A DNA stretch of 64,000 nucleotides from Acinetobacter seifertii. Lineage in GTDB: Bacteria > Pseudomonadota > Gammaproteobacteria > Pseudomonadales > Moraxellaceae. Position 1 is the stretch's first letter, and the number at the start of each line of letters is the position of its first letter. The stretch covers positions 861,204 to 925,203 of the forward strand of contig NZ_KB851200.1 of NCBI RefSeq assembly GCF_000368065.1, given 5' to 3'. Below the pieces are notes generated by a model that saw only the letters and a list, made by a program, of their open reading frames with translations, was not told the DNA's origin and made no database searches. The position numbers and the translations under genes are program-made. Shown in pieces: positions 26,941 to 35,090 of this stretch.

Positions 26941-27150
26941 CAGGTCGAAGACGACCATGAGTTTTAAAGACGGCCAACGATGTCCGTTCTGATCGAGTTT
27001 GTGAGTGCAACTGTACACACAAAGAAGTTACGTTCAGTCGGAGTGAAGGTCATGTCTTTATTTTTATTGCATAAAAAAGTTACATCTGAATTATCTAATT
27101 TTTCAGTTCCAGCGATGCGGGCCTTCTCTATGAGGGGGCTCGCTTTTTTT
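26941..27150 (+). ncRNA. NasT-responsive leader RNA (ANTAR hairpins plus terminator)
   Basis: Hairpin P1 is GGTCG-AAGA-CGACC (26943-26956). Hairpin P2 is ACGGCC-AACGAT-GTCCGT (26970-26987, one mismatch); its six-base loop has A at position 1 and G at position 4, the ANTAR recognition pattern. A further hairpin follows at 26998-27023 (TTTGTG / CACAAA). An intrinsic terminator then closes the leader at 27117-27150. Together these form the layout of the nas-type attenuators: NasT binding to P1-P2 would let RNA polymerase pass into nirB. Confidence 0.72.
27117..27150 (+). terminator. Leader (attenuator) terminator before nirB
   Basis: GCGGGCC (27117-27123) pairs with GGCTCGC (27137-27143) through one G-U pair. 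An inner CTC-TAT-GAG stem is present, and seven T follow. It lies about 180 bp before the nirB ATG, inside the transcript. Confidence 0.8.
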
Positions 27151-27332
27151 ATTTCTTTTTATGACTTTGCTGTGCATTGGGTGTCGTTAACGAGTGAAAA
27201 GAATTGGTTTCAAGCAGCTAGATGCCTTGTGAGCTTGATTCGCTTCTCGATAGAGCACAAAGCAAAAGAACAACGTCTATTTGAGAATGGAATAACGCAG
27301 CTTAAAAGCAACGTGATTTGAGGAGAAGCACT

Positions 27333-29879
27333 ATGAAATTGGTAATGATTGGTCATGGTATGGTGGGCCACAAATTCATCGAAGCCATTTTAGAAAAAGC
27401 AGATGATGAACTGGAAGTCACGATTCTCGCGGAAGAGCCTCGTATCGCGTATGACCGCGTACATTTGACAGAATATTTCTCTGGGAAATCGGCAAAAGAT
27501 TTATCTTTAGCTCGTTTTGACTTTGCCGATGCTCATGGCATTGACTTACGTCTTAATACGAAAGCAACTGCAATTGATACAGCTGCGCAAACAGTCACAA
27601 CCAACCATGGTGATGTGATTAGCTATGACAAATTGGTGTTAGCAACTGGTTCGTATGCCTTTGTTCCACCAATTCCGGGTAATGACCGTGAAAACTGTTT
27701 TGTTTACCGTACGATTGAAGACTTAGACGCGATTCGTGCAGCGAGTTTAAATGCAAAAACAGGTGTCGTGATTGGCGGTGGTTTGCTCGGTCTTGAAGCA
27801 GCGAAAGCATTGCGTGACTTAGAGTTAGAAACGCATGTTGTTGAATTTGCACCACGTTTAATGGCAGTTCAAATTGATGACTTGGGTGGTAAAGTTTTAC
27901 GCCGTAAAATTGAAGACCTCGGTGTAAAAGTTCATACACAAAAAGCGACTCAGTCTATTGAGTCTGGTGTAAATACCAATCATGTGATGAAGTTTGCCGA
28001 CGGTAGTGAACTTGAAACTGATGTGATTTTATTCTCTGCGGGGATCCGCCCACGTGATGAGCTTGCGCGCAACAGTGGGCTTGCGATTGGTGAGCGTGGC
28101 GGTATTGTCATTAATGATTATTGCCAAACATCAGATAACAACATTTATGCCATTGGTGAATGTGCGCTTTGGCAAAATAAAATTTATGGCTTGGTTGCAC
28201 CGGGCTATGACATGGCACGTATTGCAGCAAAACATATTTTAGATGAAGAGTGTCATTGCTTTGCTGGCGCAGACATGAGCACCAAGTTGAAGTTGATGGG
28301 TGTGGACGTTGCCTCTGTAGGTGATGCACATGCCATGACTCCGGGTGCATTAAGCTACTTCTATGCAGATGAGCATGCACTGGTTTATAAAAAGATTGTT
28401 GTAAATGCAGATAAAACCAAATTGCTGGGCGCGGTTTTGGTGGGCGATGCGAAAGAGTACAACGACCTTTTACAAATGATGTTAAACGGTCTGGCTTTAC
28501 CGGAAGTACCTGAAAGCTTGATTATGCCGGGCTTTGAACAGTTGGCAGGTAAGTCTGGAGGTAGCGGTGTAGATTTGCTTCCAGACAGCGCGACCATTTG
28601 TTCGTGTAACAACGTATCAAAAGCAGACATCTGCCAAGCAATTAGCGATGGTTCGACCTCTTTAGGTGCATTGAAGAAATGCACCAAAGCAGCAACTGCA
28701 TGTGGTGGCTGTGCACCATTAGTGACGCAAGTTTTAAAGTCAGAGTTGCAACGTCAAGGTGTGACTGTAAATAACCACATTTGCGAACACTTCCCGTACT
28801 CGCGTCAAGAGTTGTATCACTTGGTTCGTGTCAATGAAATCAAAACTTTTGATGATTTAATTCACCAACACGGCCATGGTTTGGGTTGTGACATCTGCAA
28901 ACCGACTGCTGCAAATATCTTGGCTTCTTGTTGGAACGATTTCGTACTTGAGCCAAGCCATGCAGGTCTGCAAGACAGTAACGACTACTATTTGGGCAAT
29001 ATTCAAAAAGATGGTTCTTACTCAGTTGTACCACGTATGGCTGGTGGTGAAGTGACTCCAGATGGTTTGATTGCCATTGGTCAAATCGCGAAGAAATATA
29101 ACCTATATACCAAAATTACTGGCGGTCAACGTGTAGACATGTTTGGTGCGCAAGTTCATGAGCTTCCATTCATTTGGGAAGAGTTAAATGCTGCTGGCTT
29201 TGAGTCTGGTCATGCTTACGGTAAGTCATTGCGAACCGTGAAATCTTGTGTGGGTAGCACATGGTGCCGTTACGGGGTAGACAACTCAGTTGGTTTAGCG
29301 ATTGAGCTTGAAAACCGTTACAAAGGTTTACGTTCACCACATAAATTAAAAATGGCAGTGTCTGGCTGTACGCGTGAGTGTGCAGAAGCGCAAGGTAAAG
29401 ACGTAGGTATTATCGCGACTGAAAAAGGTTGGAACCTTTATGTATGTGGTAACGGTGGTATGAAACCACGCCATGCAGAGTTACTTGCCTCTGACCTTGA
29501 TAAAGCAACGCTCATCCGTTACATCGACCGTTTCTATATGTTCTACATTCAAACCGCAGACCGTTTACAACGTACGAGTGTATGGCGTGACAACATGGAA
29601 GGTGGTCTAGATTACCTTAAATCTGTCGTTGTGGACGATTCTCTTGGTTTAGCTGCTGAGCTCGAGCGCCGTATGGAACACATTATTGGTACATATCAAG
29701 ATGAATGGCGTACAGCTGTCGAGAACCCAGAAGTTCGTAAACGTTTCCAGACTTATATCAATGCAGGCGCAAGTGAGCAGGCCGATCCACACATTCAATT
29801 TACAACTGAACGCGGTCAAATCCGCCCATTATCAGATGTTGAGCGTTCAGAAGACCGTATTCCAATGGTTGAAGCATAA
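27333..29879 (+). CDS. nirB: Assimilatory nitrite reductase large subunit
   Basis: The start is ATG 27333, with AGGAG seven bases upstream. The 848 residues contain, in order: a FAD/NAD(P)H oxidoreductase (MIGHGMVGHKFIEAI at the N terminus, VVIGGGLLGLEAAKAL near 150); two BFD-like [2Fe-2S] cysteine regions (CSCNNVSKADICQAI and CGGCAPL near 422-465, CDICKP near 520); and a siroheme-[4Fe-4S] domain with CVGSTWC (about 639-645) and SGCTREC (about 678-683). It reduces nitrite to ammonium with NAD(P)H. It is the first gene of nirB-nirD fusion-nasA-mobA. Confidence 0.95.
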   Translation: MKLVMIGHGMVGHKFIEAILEKADDELEVTILAEEPRIAYDRVHLTEYFSGKSAKDLSLARFDFADAHGIDLRLNTKATAIDTAAQTVTTNHGDVISYDKLVLATGSYAFVPPIPGNDRENCFVYRTIEDLDAIRAASLNAKTGVVIGGGLLGLEAAKALRDLELETHVVEFAPRLMAVQIDDLGGKVLRRKIEDLGVKVHTQKATQSIESGVNTNHVMKFADGSELETDVILFSAGIRPRDELARNSGLAIGERGGIVINDYCQTSDNNIYAIGECALWQNKIYGLVAPGYDMARIAAKHILDEECHCFAGADMSTKLKLMGVDVASVGDAHAMTPGALSYFYADEHALVYKKIVVNADKTKLLGAVLVGDAKEYNDLLQMMLNGLALPEVPESLIMPGFEQLAGKSGGSGVDLLPDSATICSCNNVSKADICQAISDGSTSLGALKKCTKAATACGGCAPLVTQVLKSELQRQGVTVNNHICEHFPYSRQELYHLVRVNEIKTFDDLIHQHGHGLGCDICKPTAANILASCWNDFVLEPSHAGLQDSNDYYLGNIQKDGSYSVVPRMAGGEVTPDGLIAIGQIAKKYNLYTKITGGQRVDMFGAQVHELPFIWEELNAAGFESGHAYGKSLRTVKSCVGSTWCRYGVDNSVGLAIELENRYKGLRSPHKLKMAVSGCTRECAEAQGKDVGIIATEKGWNLYVCGNGGMKPRHAELLASDLDKATLIRYIDRFYMFYIQTADRLQRTSVWRDNMEGGLDYLKSVVVDDSLGLAAELERRMEHIIGTYQDEWRTAVENPEVRKRFQTYINAGASEQADPHIQFTTERGQIRPLSDVERSEDRIPMVEA

Positions 29880-29893
29880 GCAGGAGAATTTCT

Positions 29894-31516
29894 ATGAATA
29901 TTGTACATGATAAAAATATGCTTCCTGATGGTCAATGGATTGATGTGTGTGCACTTGATGACTTAACTCCTAACACTGGCGCAGGTGCGCTAGTGGATGG
30001 TCAAGCAGTGGCTATATTTCGAGTGGGACATGAAAAACGTGTTTATGTGCTCAGCAATAAAGATCCGTTTAGCCAAGCCAATGTCATGAGCCGCGGAATT
30101 ATTGGTGATTTGCAAGGTGAGCGTGTCATTGCATCGCCAATCTATAAACAACATTTTAGTTTGGCAACGGGCCGTTGTTTAGAAGATAAAGACCAAAAAC
30201 TTTCGGTTTATCCGAGCAAAATTGTTGATGGTCGTGTTTGGGTCAATGCAATACCGCAAAAAACTTATATTACCAATACAGGTGTATCACAAGACAAACT
30301 TAAACTGGTGCTGATCGGGAATGGTTTGGCAGGAATGCGTTGTCTGGAAGATTTACTTGATATGGCACCAGACCGTTATGAAGTTACAGTGATTGGTGAA
30401 GAACCATGGGGTAACTATAACCGTATTATGTTGTCTCCGGTTTTATCGGGTGAAAAAACTATTGAAGACATTATGTTGCATCCACCGAAGTGGTACGACG
30501 ATAAAGGCATTAAATTTATTGCTGGTGATAAAGCCGTAAAAATTGATCGTCCGCGTAAAGTGGTTTACACCGAAAAAGGCCAGACAATTGATTATGACCG
30601 TTTGATTCTGGCAACAGGCTCGGCACCATTTATTCCACCAGTTCAAGGTGTCGACTTAAAGGGCGTGTTAACTTTCCGTGATATTTATGATGTTAACACC
30701 ATGATTGAGTACTGCAGTTCAAAAACCAATGCAGTGGTGATTGGTGGCGGTTTACTCGGTTTGGAAGCGGCCTACGGTTTAAAACAACGCGGTATGAATG
30801 TGACAGTATTGCATTTGATGGACCGTATTATGGAACGTCAACTTGATGGTCGTGCGAGCCAGTTACTGCGCCATAGTATTGAACAAAAAGGCATTCAAAT
30901 CATTACCGAAGCCAATACTGAAGCGTTAATTGGTGATGAAAACGGTCATGTCAAACAAATACGCTTGAAAGATGGCACAGTGTTAGATGCTGACCTTGTG
31001 GTGTTTGCTGTAGGTATCCGTCCGAATATTGCTTTGGCCCAAAGTGCTGGTCTACGCTGTAATCGAGGTGTGTTGGTCAATGACACCATGCAAACATTTG
31101 ACCCAAGTATTTACGCGGTGGGTGAGTGTATCGAACATCGTGGACAGACCTTTGGTTTAGTTGAGCCACTATGGGGGCAAGCTTTTATTTGCGCGACCCA
31201 TTTAGCAGAGCACGGCAGCTTAACTTTTAAAGCGCCAACCGTACCGACTCAGTTAAAGGTGAGTGGAGTCGATGTATTCTCTGCGGGCAATTTTGAACCG
31301 AAAGATGATTATGAAGACATTATTTTAAACGATGAAAAACGCCAGATTTATAAGCGTATTATCATTCAAAGCGATCGGGTAATCGGTGCAGTATTGTTTG
31401 GAGATACTGAAGATGGCATGTGGTATGCAGAGTTAATTGCAGATCAAACCCCTGTTTCTTCATTTAGAAATAAGCTGCTATTTGGTCGAGATTTTGCATT
31501 AAAAAATGCAGGCTAA
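29894..31516 (+). CDS. NirD nitrite reductase small subunit fused to an FAD/NAD(P) oxidoreductase
   Basis: Residues 1-125 are a NirD Rieske-like domain (WIDVCALDDLTPNTGAGALVDG, VLSNKDPFSQANVMSRGI, SPIYKQHFSLATGRCLE). Residues about 137-540 are a pyridine-nucleotide-disulfide-type reductase (LVLIGNGLAGMRCLEDLL, VVIGGGLLGLEAAYGL, AVGIRPNIALAQSAGL), similar to the NirB N terminus and to NasB-type electron donors. NirD stand-alone proteins are about 110 residues. The fused part probably passes electrons to nitrate reductase NasA, the next gene. AGGAGA precedes the ATG. Confidence 0.85.
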   Translation: MNIVHDKNMLPDGQWIDVCALDDLTPNTGAGALVDGQAVAIFRVGHEKRVYVLSNKDPFSQANVMSRGIIGDLQGERVIASPIYKQHFSLATGRCLEDKDQKLSVYPSKIVDGRVWVNAIPQKTYITNTGVSQDKLKLVLIGNGLAGMRCLEDLLDMAPDRYEVTVIGEEPWGNYNRIMLSPVLSGEKTIEDIMLHPPKWYDDKGIKFIAGDKAVKIDRPRKVVYTEKGQTIDYDRLILATGSAPFIPPVQGVDLKGVLTFRDIYDVNTMIEYCSSKTNAVVIGGGLLGLEAAYGLKQRGMNVTVLHLMDRIMERQLDGRASQLLRHSIEQKGIQIITEANTEALIGDENGHVKQIRLKDGTVLDADLVVFAVGIRPNIALAQSAGLRCNRGVLVNDTMQTFDPSIYAVGECIEHRGQTFGLVEPLWGQAFICATHLAEHGSLTFKAPTVPTQLKVSGVDVFSAGNFEPKDDYEDIILNDEKRQIYKRIIIQSDRVIGAVLFGDTEDGMWYAELIADQTPVSSFRNKLLFGRDFALKNAG

Positions 31517-31534
31517 ATAGGGAAAGGAGCAGTT

Positions 31535-34315
31535 ATGAACAGTATTCCAAGCGTTGAAGTCGATAGCTCCGATCATGTTGCAAAAACAATCAAAACAACA
31601 TGTCCATATTGTGGTGTAGGTTGCGGTGTTAGTGTAAACGTTCAACAAAAACCGCAAGGACCTCTTGTACAAGTTGAGGGGGATGCTGAGCATCCTTCCA
31701 ACTTTGGACGCTTATGTATTAAAGGTAGCCGTCTTGCGGATACTTTGGGGTTAGAAACACGTGTTTTACAACCAATGATGGGGCGAAAAGCTGATCGGGA
31801 GGTAACGACATGGGATGCAGCAATCAATAAAATTGCCGATAAATTCCAGTCTTGTATCGATAAATATGGTCGTGACAGCATTGCATTTTATGTTTCAGGT
31901 CAGCTTTTGACTGAAGACTATTATGTGGTGAACAAGTTTGTAAAAGGCTATTTGGGCACTGCAAATATCGACACCAACTCACGGCTTTGTATGTCATCTG
32001 CGGTGGCAGGTCATAAACGTAGCTTTGGTGAAGACCTTGTCCCTGCAAGTTATGAAGATTTTGAACATGCAGACATGGTAGTTTTGGTTGGTTCCAATAC
32101 CGCATGGTGCCATCCTGTGCTGTATCAACGGATTATGCAGGCTAAAAGCCACAATCCCGATATGTTTGTTGTGGTGATTGACCCACGTTTTACCAGTACT
32201 TGTGAACAAGCGGATTTACATTTACCGATTTTACCGGGCCAAGATGTCGCATTGTTTAACGGTCTATTCCAATATTTATATCAAAATGGTCATGCCGATC
32301 AGGCTTTTGTAGATGCTTATACCGAAGGTTTGCAAGAGGTTTTGGCAAGCAGCGAGCCAGAAACTAATGTGGAATATGTGGCAAAGCGTACAGGAATTGC
32401 ACTCGATAAGATGCAACAGTTCTTTGAGAAATTTGCGCAGACTGAAAAGGTAATCACGCTATTTTCAATGGGTGTGAACCAATCAAGTCAGGGCGTGAAT
32501 AAAGCCAACAGCATTATTAATTGCCACTTGCTGACAGGCAAAATTGGAAAGCTCGGCGCTGCACCATTTTCAATGACAGGCCAGCCCAATGCTATGGGTG
32601 GTCGAGAAGTGGGTGGCTTAGCCAACATGCTAGCGGCACACATGGACTTAGATAGCCCTTTACATCAAAAAGTAGTGCAAACCTTTTGGGACAGTCCATT
32701 TATTGCAACTCAAGCTGGCTTAAAAGCAGTTGATTTGTTCCGTGCTGTTGAAGCTGGAAAAATTAAAGCCATCTGGATTATGGCAACCAATCCGGTGGTA
32801 AGTTTACCAGATGCTGATCAGGTGAAACGTGCTTTAGAAAAATGCGAATTGGTCGTTGTGTCAGATATTTGTGCCGATACGGATACTACGGCTTACGCCG
32901 ATATTTTGCTTCCAGCTTTAGGTTGGGGTGAAAAAGACGGAACCGTTACTAACTCTGAGCGTCGTATTTCACGTCAACGTGCTTTTTTACCTGCGCCGGG
33001 TGAAGCAAAAGCAGATTGGTGGTCAGTGAGCCAAGTTGCGAAAAAATTAGGCTTTAAAGGTTTTGACTTTACGAGTACTGTTGATATTTTTAATGAACAT
33101 GCGGCTTTGTCAGCACAAGATAACGCGGACATTGAAGCACGTGAGCAAACTGATACGTTCCGTTATTTCAACTTAAAAGGTTTAATGAACCTAAGTACTG
33201 CTGAGTACGACACTCTACAACCAGTGCAATGGCCAGTCTGGAGTAAAAACCAAGACGCTAAAGCTGTTCAACAACTGTTTGGCAAAGGCACGTTTAGTCA
33301 CAAAAACACCAAGGCAAAACTAATTCCGACTGTTGCAATTAATCCGGTACATGCAATTTCAGAAGATTATCCGCTCATTTTGAACACGGGGCGTATTCGC
33401 GATCAATGGCATACCATGACACGTACTGGTTTGTCGCCAAATTTAACCAGTCACCGTGCTGAACCATTCTGTGAGATTCATCCAAGTGATGCATTGAAGT
33501 TTGGTGTACGTGATCAAGGTTTAGTAGAAGTTCGTTCGAAATGGGGCAGTTGTGTACTGCGCGTGACATTCTCATCAGGTGTCCGTCGTGGGCAAATTTT
33601 TGCACCGATTCACTGGACTGAACAGGTCGCATCCGACGCCCGTATTGGTAAAGTCGTTAATCCGGAAGTTGATGCAATTTCAGGTGAGCCCGAGTTCAAA
33701 CATACGCCTGTAACTATTCAGCCGTTCTATACCACTTGGCAAGGCGTGCTCTATATTCGTGAAGGATACGATTCGCACATTCAAGAATCGCTACATCACT
33801 GTGCATGGTGGACTAAAGTCAAAATGGTGAAAACCAATCGTTATGAACTTGCAGACCGCCAAACTTTTCATGATACTCAAAAGAATCTGAAAAGCTTTTT
33901 GCCATTTGCCGATGAAACCTTTGAATGGTTAAGCATAGAAGATATTTCTTCACAACTGAGCCATAGTGTTATTTTGAAAGATGGCATTGTAATTGCAAGT
34001 CTATATATTGCACCGCCAGATTTATTGCCAGACCGTGACTGGGTAGTAAGTCTGTTTAAACGCGAACGTTTAAGCGCCTTGCACCGTAAAGCTTTACTAG
34101 CAGGTATGCCAATGTCGGCTACTAATAATGATGGGCCTTTAGTTTGTAGTTGTTTTAAAGTAGGTAAGAATAAAATTATCGACGTGATAAAAACACAAAA
34201 CATTACCCATGAAAAACAGGTTACTGCATGTTTAAAAGCAGGTGGAAACTGTGGTTCATGTTTACCTGAAATCCGAGGCTTGATTAAAGCTTGCCAGCAA
34301 GAGGTGGAAGTGTGA
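31535..34315 (+). CDS. nasA: Assimilatory nitrate reductase catalytic subunit
   Basis: This 926-residue molybdenum-bisMGD enzyme begins with the [4Fe-4S] motif CPYCGVGCGV (about 23-32), with a fourth Cys in RLCIKGS. The molybdopterin domains follow (VLVGSNTAWCHPVLYQRI, MGVNQSSQGVNKANSI, NTGRIRDQWHTMTRTG). It ends with a BFD-like [2Fe-2S] domain (CSCFKVGKNKIIDVI ... CGSCLPE, about 870-926), which would accept electrons from the upstream reductase fusion. It catalyses nitrate to nitrite in the cytoplasm. It is 18 bp after the fusion gene; the mobA GTG start overlaps its stop. Confidence 0.95.
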   Translation: MNSIPSVEVDSSDHVAKTIKTTCPYCGVGCGVSVNVQQKPQGPLVQVEGDAEHPSNFGRLCIKGSRLADTLGLETRVLQPMMGRKADREVTTWDAAINKIADKFQSCIDKYGRDSIAFYVSGQLLTEDYYVVNKFVKGYLGTANIDTNSRLCMSSAVAGHKRSFGEDLVPASYEDFEHADMVVLVGSNTAWCHPVLYQRIMQAKSHNPDMFVVVIDPRFTSTCEQADLHLPILPGQDVALFNGLFQYLYQNGHADQAFVDAYTEGLQEVLASSEPETNVEYVAKRTGIALDKMQQFFEKFAQTEKVITLFSMGVNQSSQGVNKANSIINCHLLTGKIGKLGAAPFSMTGQPNAMGGREVGGLANMLAAHMDLDSPLHQKVVQTFWDSPFIATQAGLKAVDLFRAVEAGKIKAIWIMATNPVVSLPDADQVKRALEKCELVVVSDICADTDTTAYADILLPALGWGEKDGTVTNSERRISRQRAFLPAPGEAKADWWSVSQVAKKLGFKGFDFTSTVDIFNEHAALSAQDNADIEAREQTDTFRYFNLKGLMNLSTAEYDTLQPVQWPVWSKNQDAKAVQQLFGKGTFSHKNTKAKLIPTVAINPVHAISEDYPLILNTGRIRDQWHTMTRTGLSPNLTSHRAEPFCEIHPSDALKFGVRDQGLVEVRSKWGSCVLRVTFSSGVRRGQIFAPIHWTEQVASDARIGKVVNPEVDAISGEPEFKHTPVTIQPFYTTWQGVLYIREGYDSHIQESLHHCAWWTKVKMVKTNRYELADRQTFHDTQKNLKSFLPFADETFEWLSIEDISSQLSHSVILKDGIVIASLYIAPPDLLPDRDWVVSLFKRERLSALHRKALLAGMPMSATNNDGPLVCSCFKVGKNKIIDVIKTQNITHEKQVTACLKAGGNCGSCLPEIRGLIKACQQEVEV

Positions 34316-34941
34316 ATAAGGGATATCCCGTAACTGATTTGGTCATTCTCGCGGGTGGACAAGCCCGCCGTATGAATGGTTTAAATAAGCTGTTGCAACA
34401 ATTCGATGGCGATACGCAACTACTCAAAATTCATCAAAAACTAAAATCTTCGGTATCTGAAATTTGGGTGAATAGTCATCGTGATTATTCGATTTATCAA
34501 AGTATTGTGCCTGATATTAAATGTTTTCAAGATGATGCTTCCGGTTTTTTCGGCCCACTTATGGGAATGAAAAGTGCATGGTCACATGTAAAAGCAGATT
34601 ATGTTTTGTTTATCCCTTGTGATGTGACCTACATACCTACGCAAGTCGTTGCGAAATTACATAGCGCTCTTCGCAAAAATAAACAGGCTCAGGCAGCTTA
34701 CGTTTCAATTAACGGAGATGCCTTATATCCATTTTGCTTATTAAAACGTGAAAGTCTCATCACCATAACGGAGCAAATTGAAAAGCAACGATTAAGTTTG
34801 AAAGAATGCTTTAAGCTTTTGCATGCGCAAGTCGCTATATTTCAAAAGCAAAACTTATTTTTCCATAGCATTAATTCTTTAGATGAACTTCAACAATACA
34901 AACAAATTAAAGCATTTAAAGAGATTTTTTCGACAAATTAG
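34312..34941 (+). CDS. mobA: Molybdenum cofactor guanylyltransferase
   Basis: The start is GTG 34312, overlapping the nasA stop as GTGA, with AGAGGTGG upstream; a TTG at 34291 is less likely. The protein has 209 residues. The nucleotide-binding signature is DLVILAGGQARRMNGLNKLL and the metal region is VLFIPCDVTYIP. MobA adds GMP to molybdopterin to make the MGD cofactor used by NasA and by the next enzyme. The family's usual length is about 190-200. It is translationally coupled to nasA. Confidence 0.92.
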   Translation: MNKGYPVTDLVILAGGQARRMNGLNKLLQQFDGDTQLLKIHQKLKSSVSEIWVNSHRDYSIYQSIVPDIKCFQDDASGFFGPLMGMKSAWSHVKADYVLFIPCDVTYIPTQVVAKLHSALRKNKQAQAAYVSINGDALYPFCLLKRESLITITEQIEKQRLSLKECFKLLHAQVAIFQKQNLFFHSINSLDELQQYKQIKAFKEIFSTN

Positions 34942-35090
34942 AACTTCAATCATATCGATTTAAAATTTACATTGATAATCTGAAATCAATTTTTAAATTT
35001 TGAGTTATTGACTGTTTAGAATTTAAGTTCTATTTTGGAACTTGTTATTTTCATTCTAGCCAGATGTATAAAAATAAACGGAGCCAGAAA

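Noticed and set aside
26980..27321. Open frame of 113 codons between the sigma-54 promoter and nirB
   Set aside because: It runs through the leader hairpins and the intrinsic terminator; its translation has no protein-like pattern and the RNA elements explain the sequence better.
28385..28687. Minus-strand frames inside nirB and nasA
   Set aside because: They are opposite long, motif-rich enzymes and have no features of their own.
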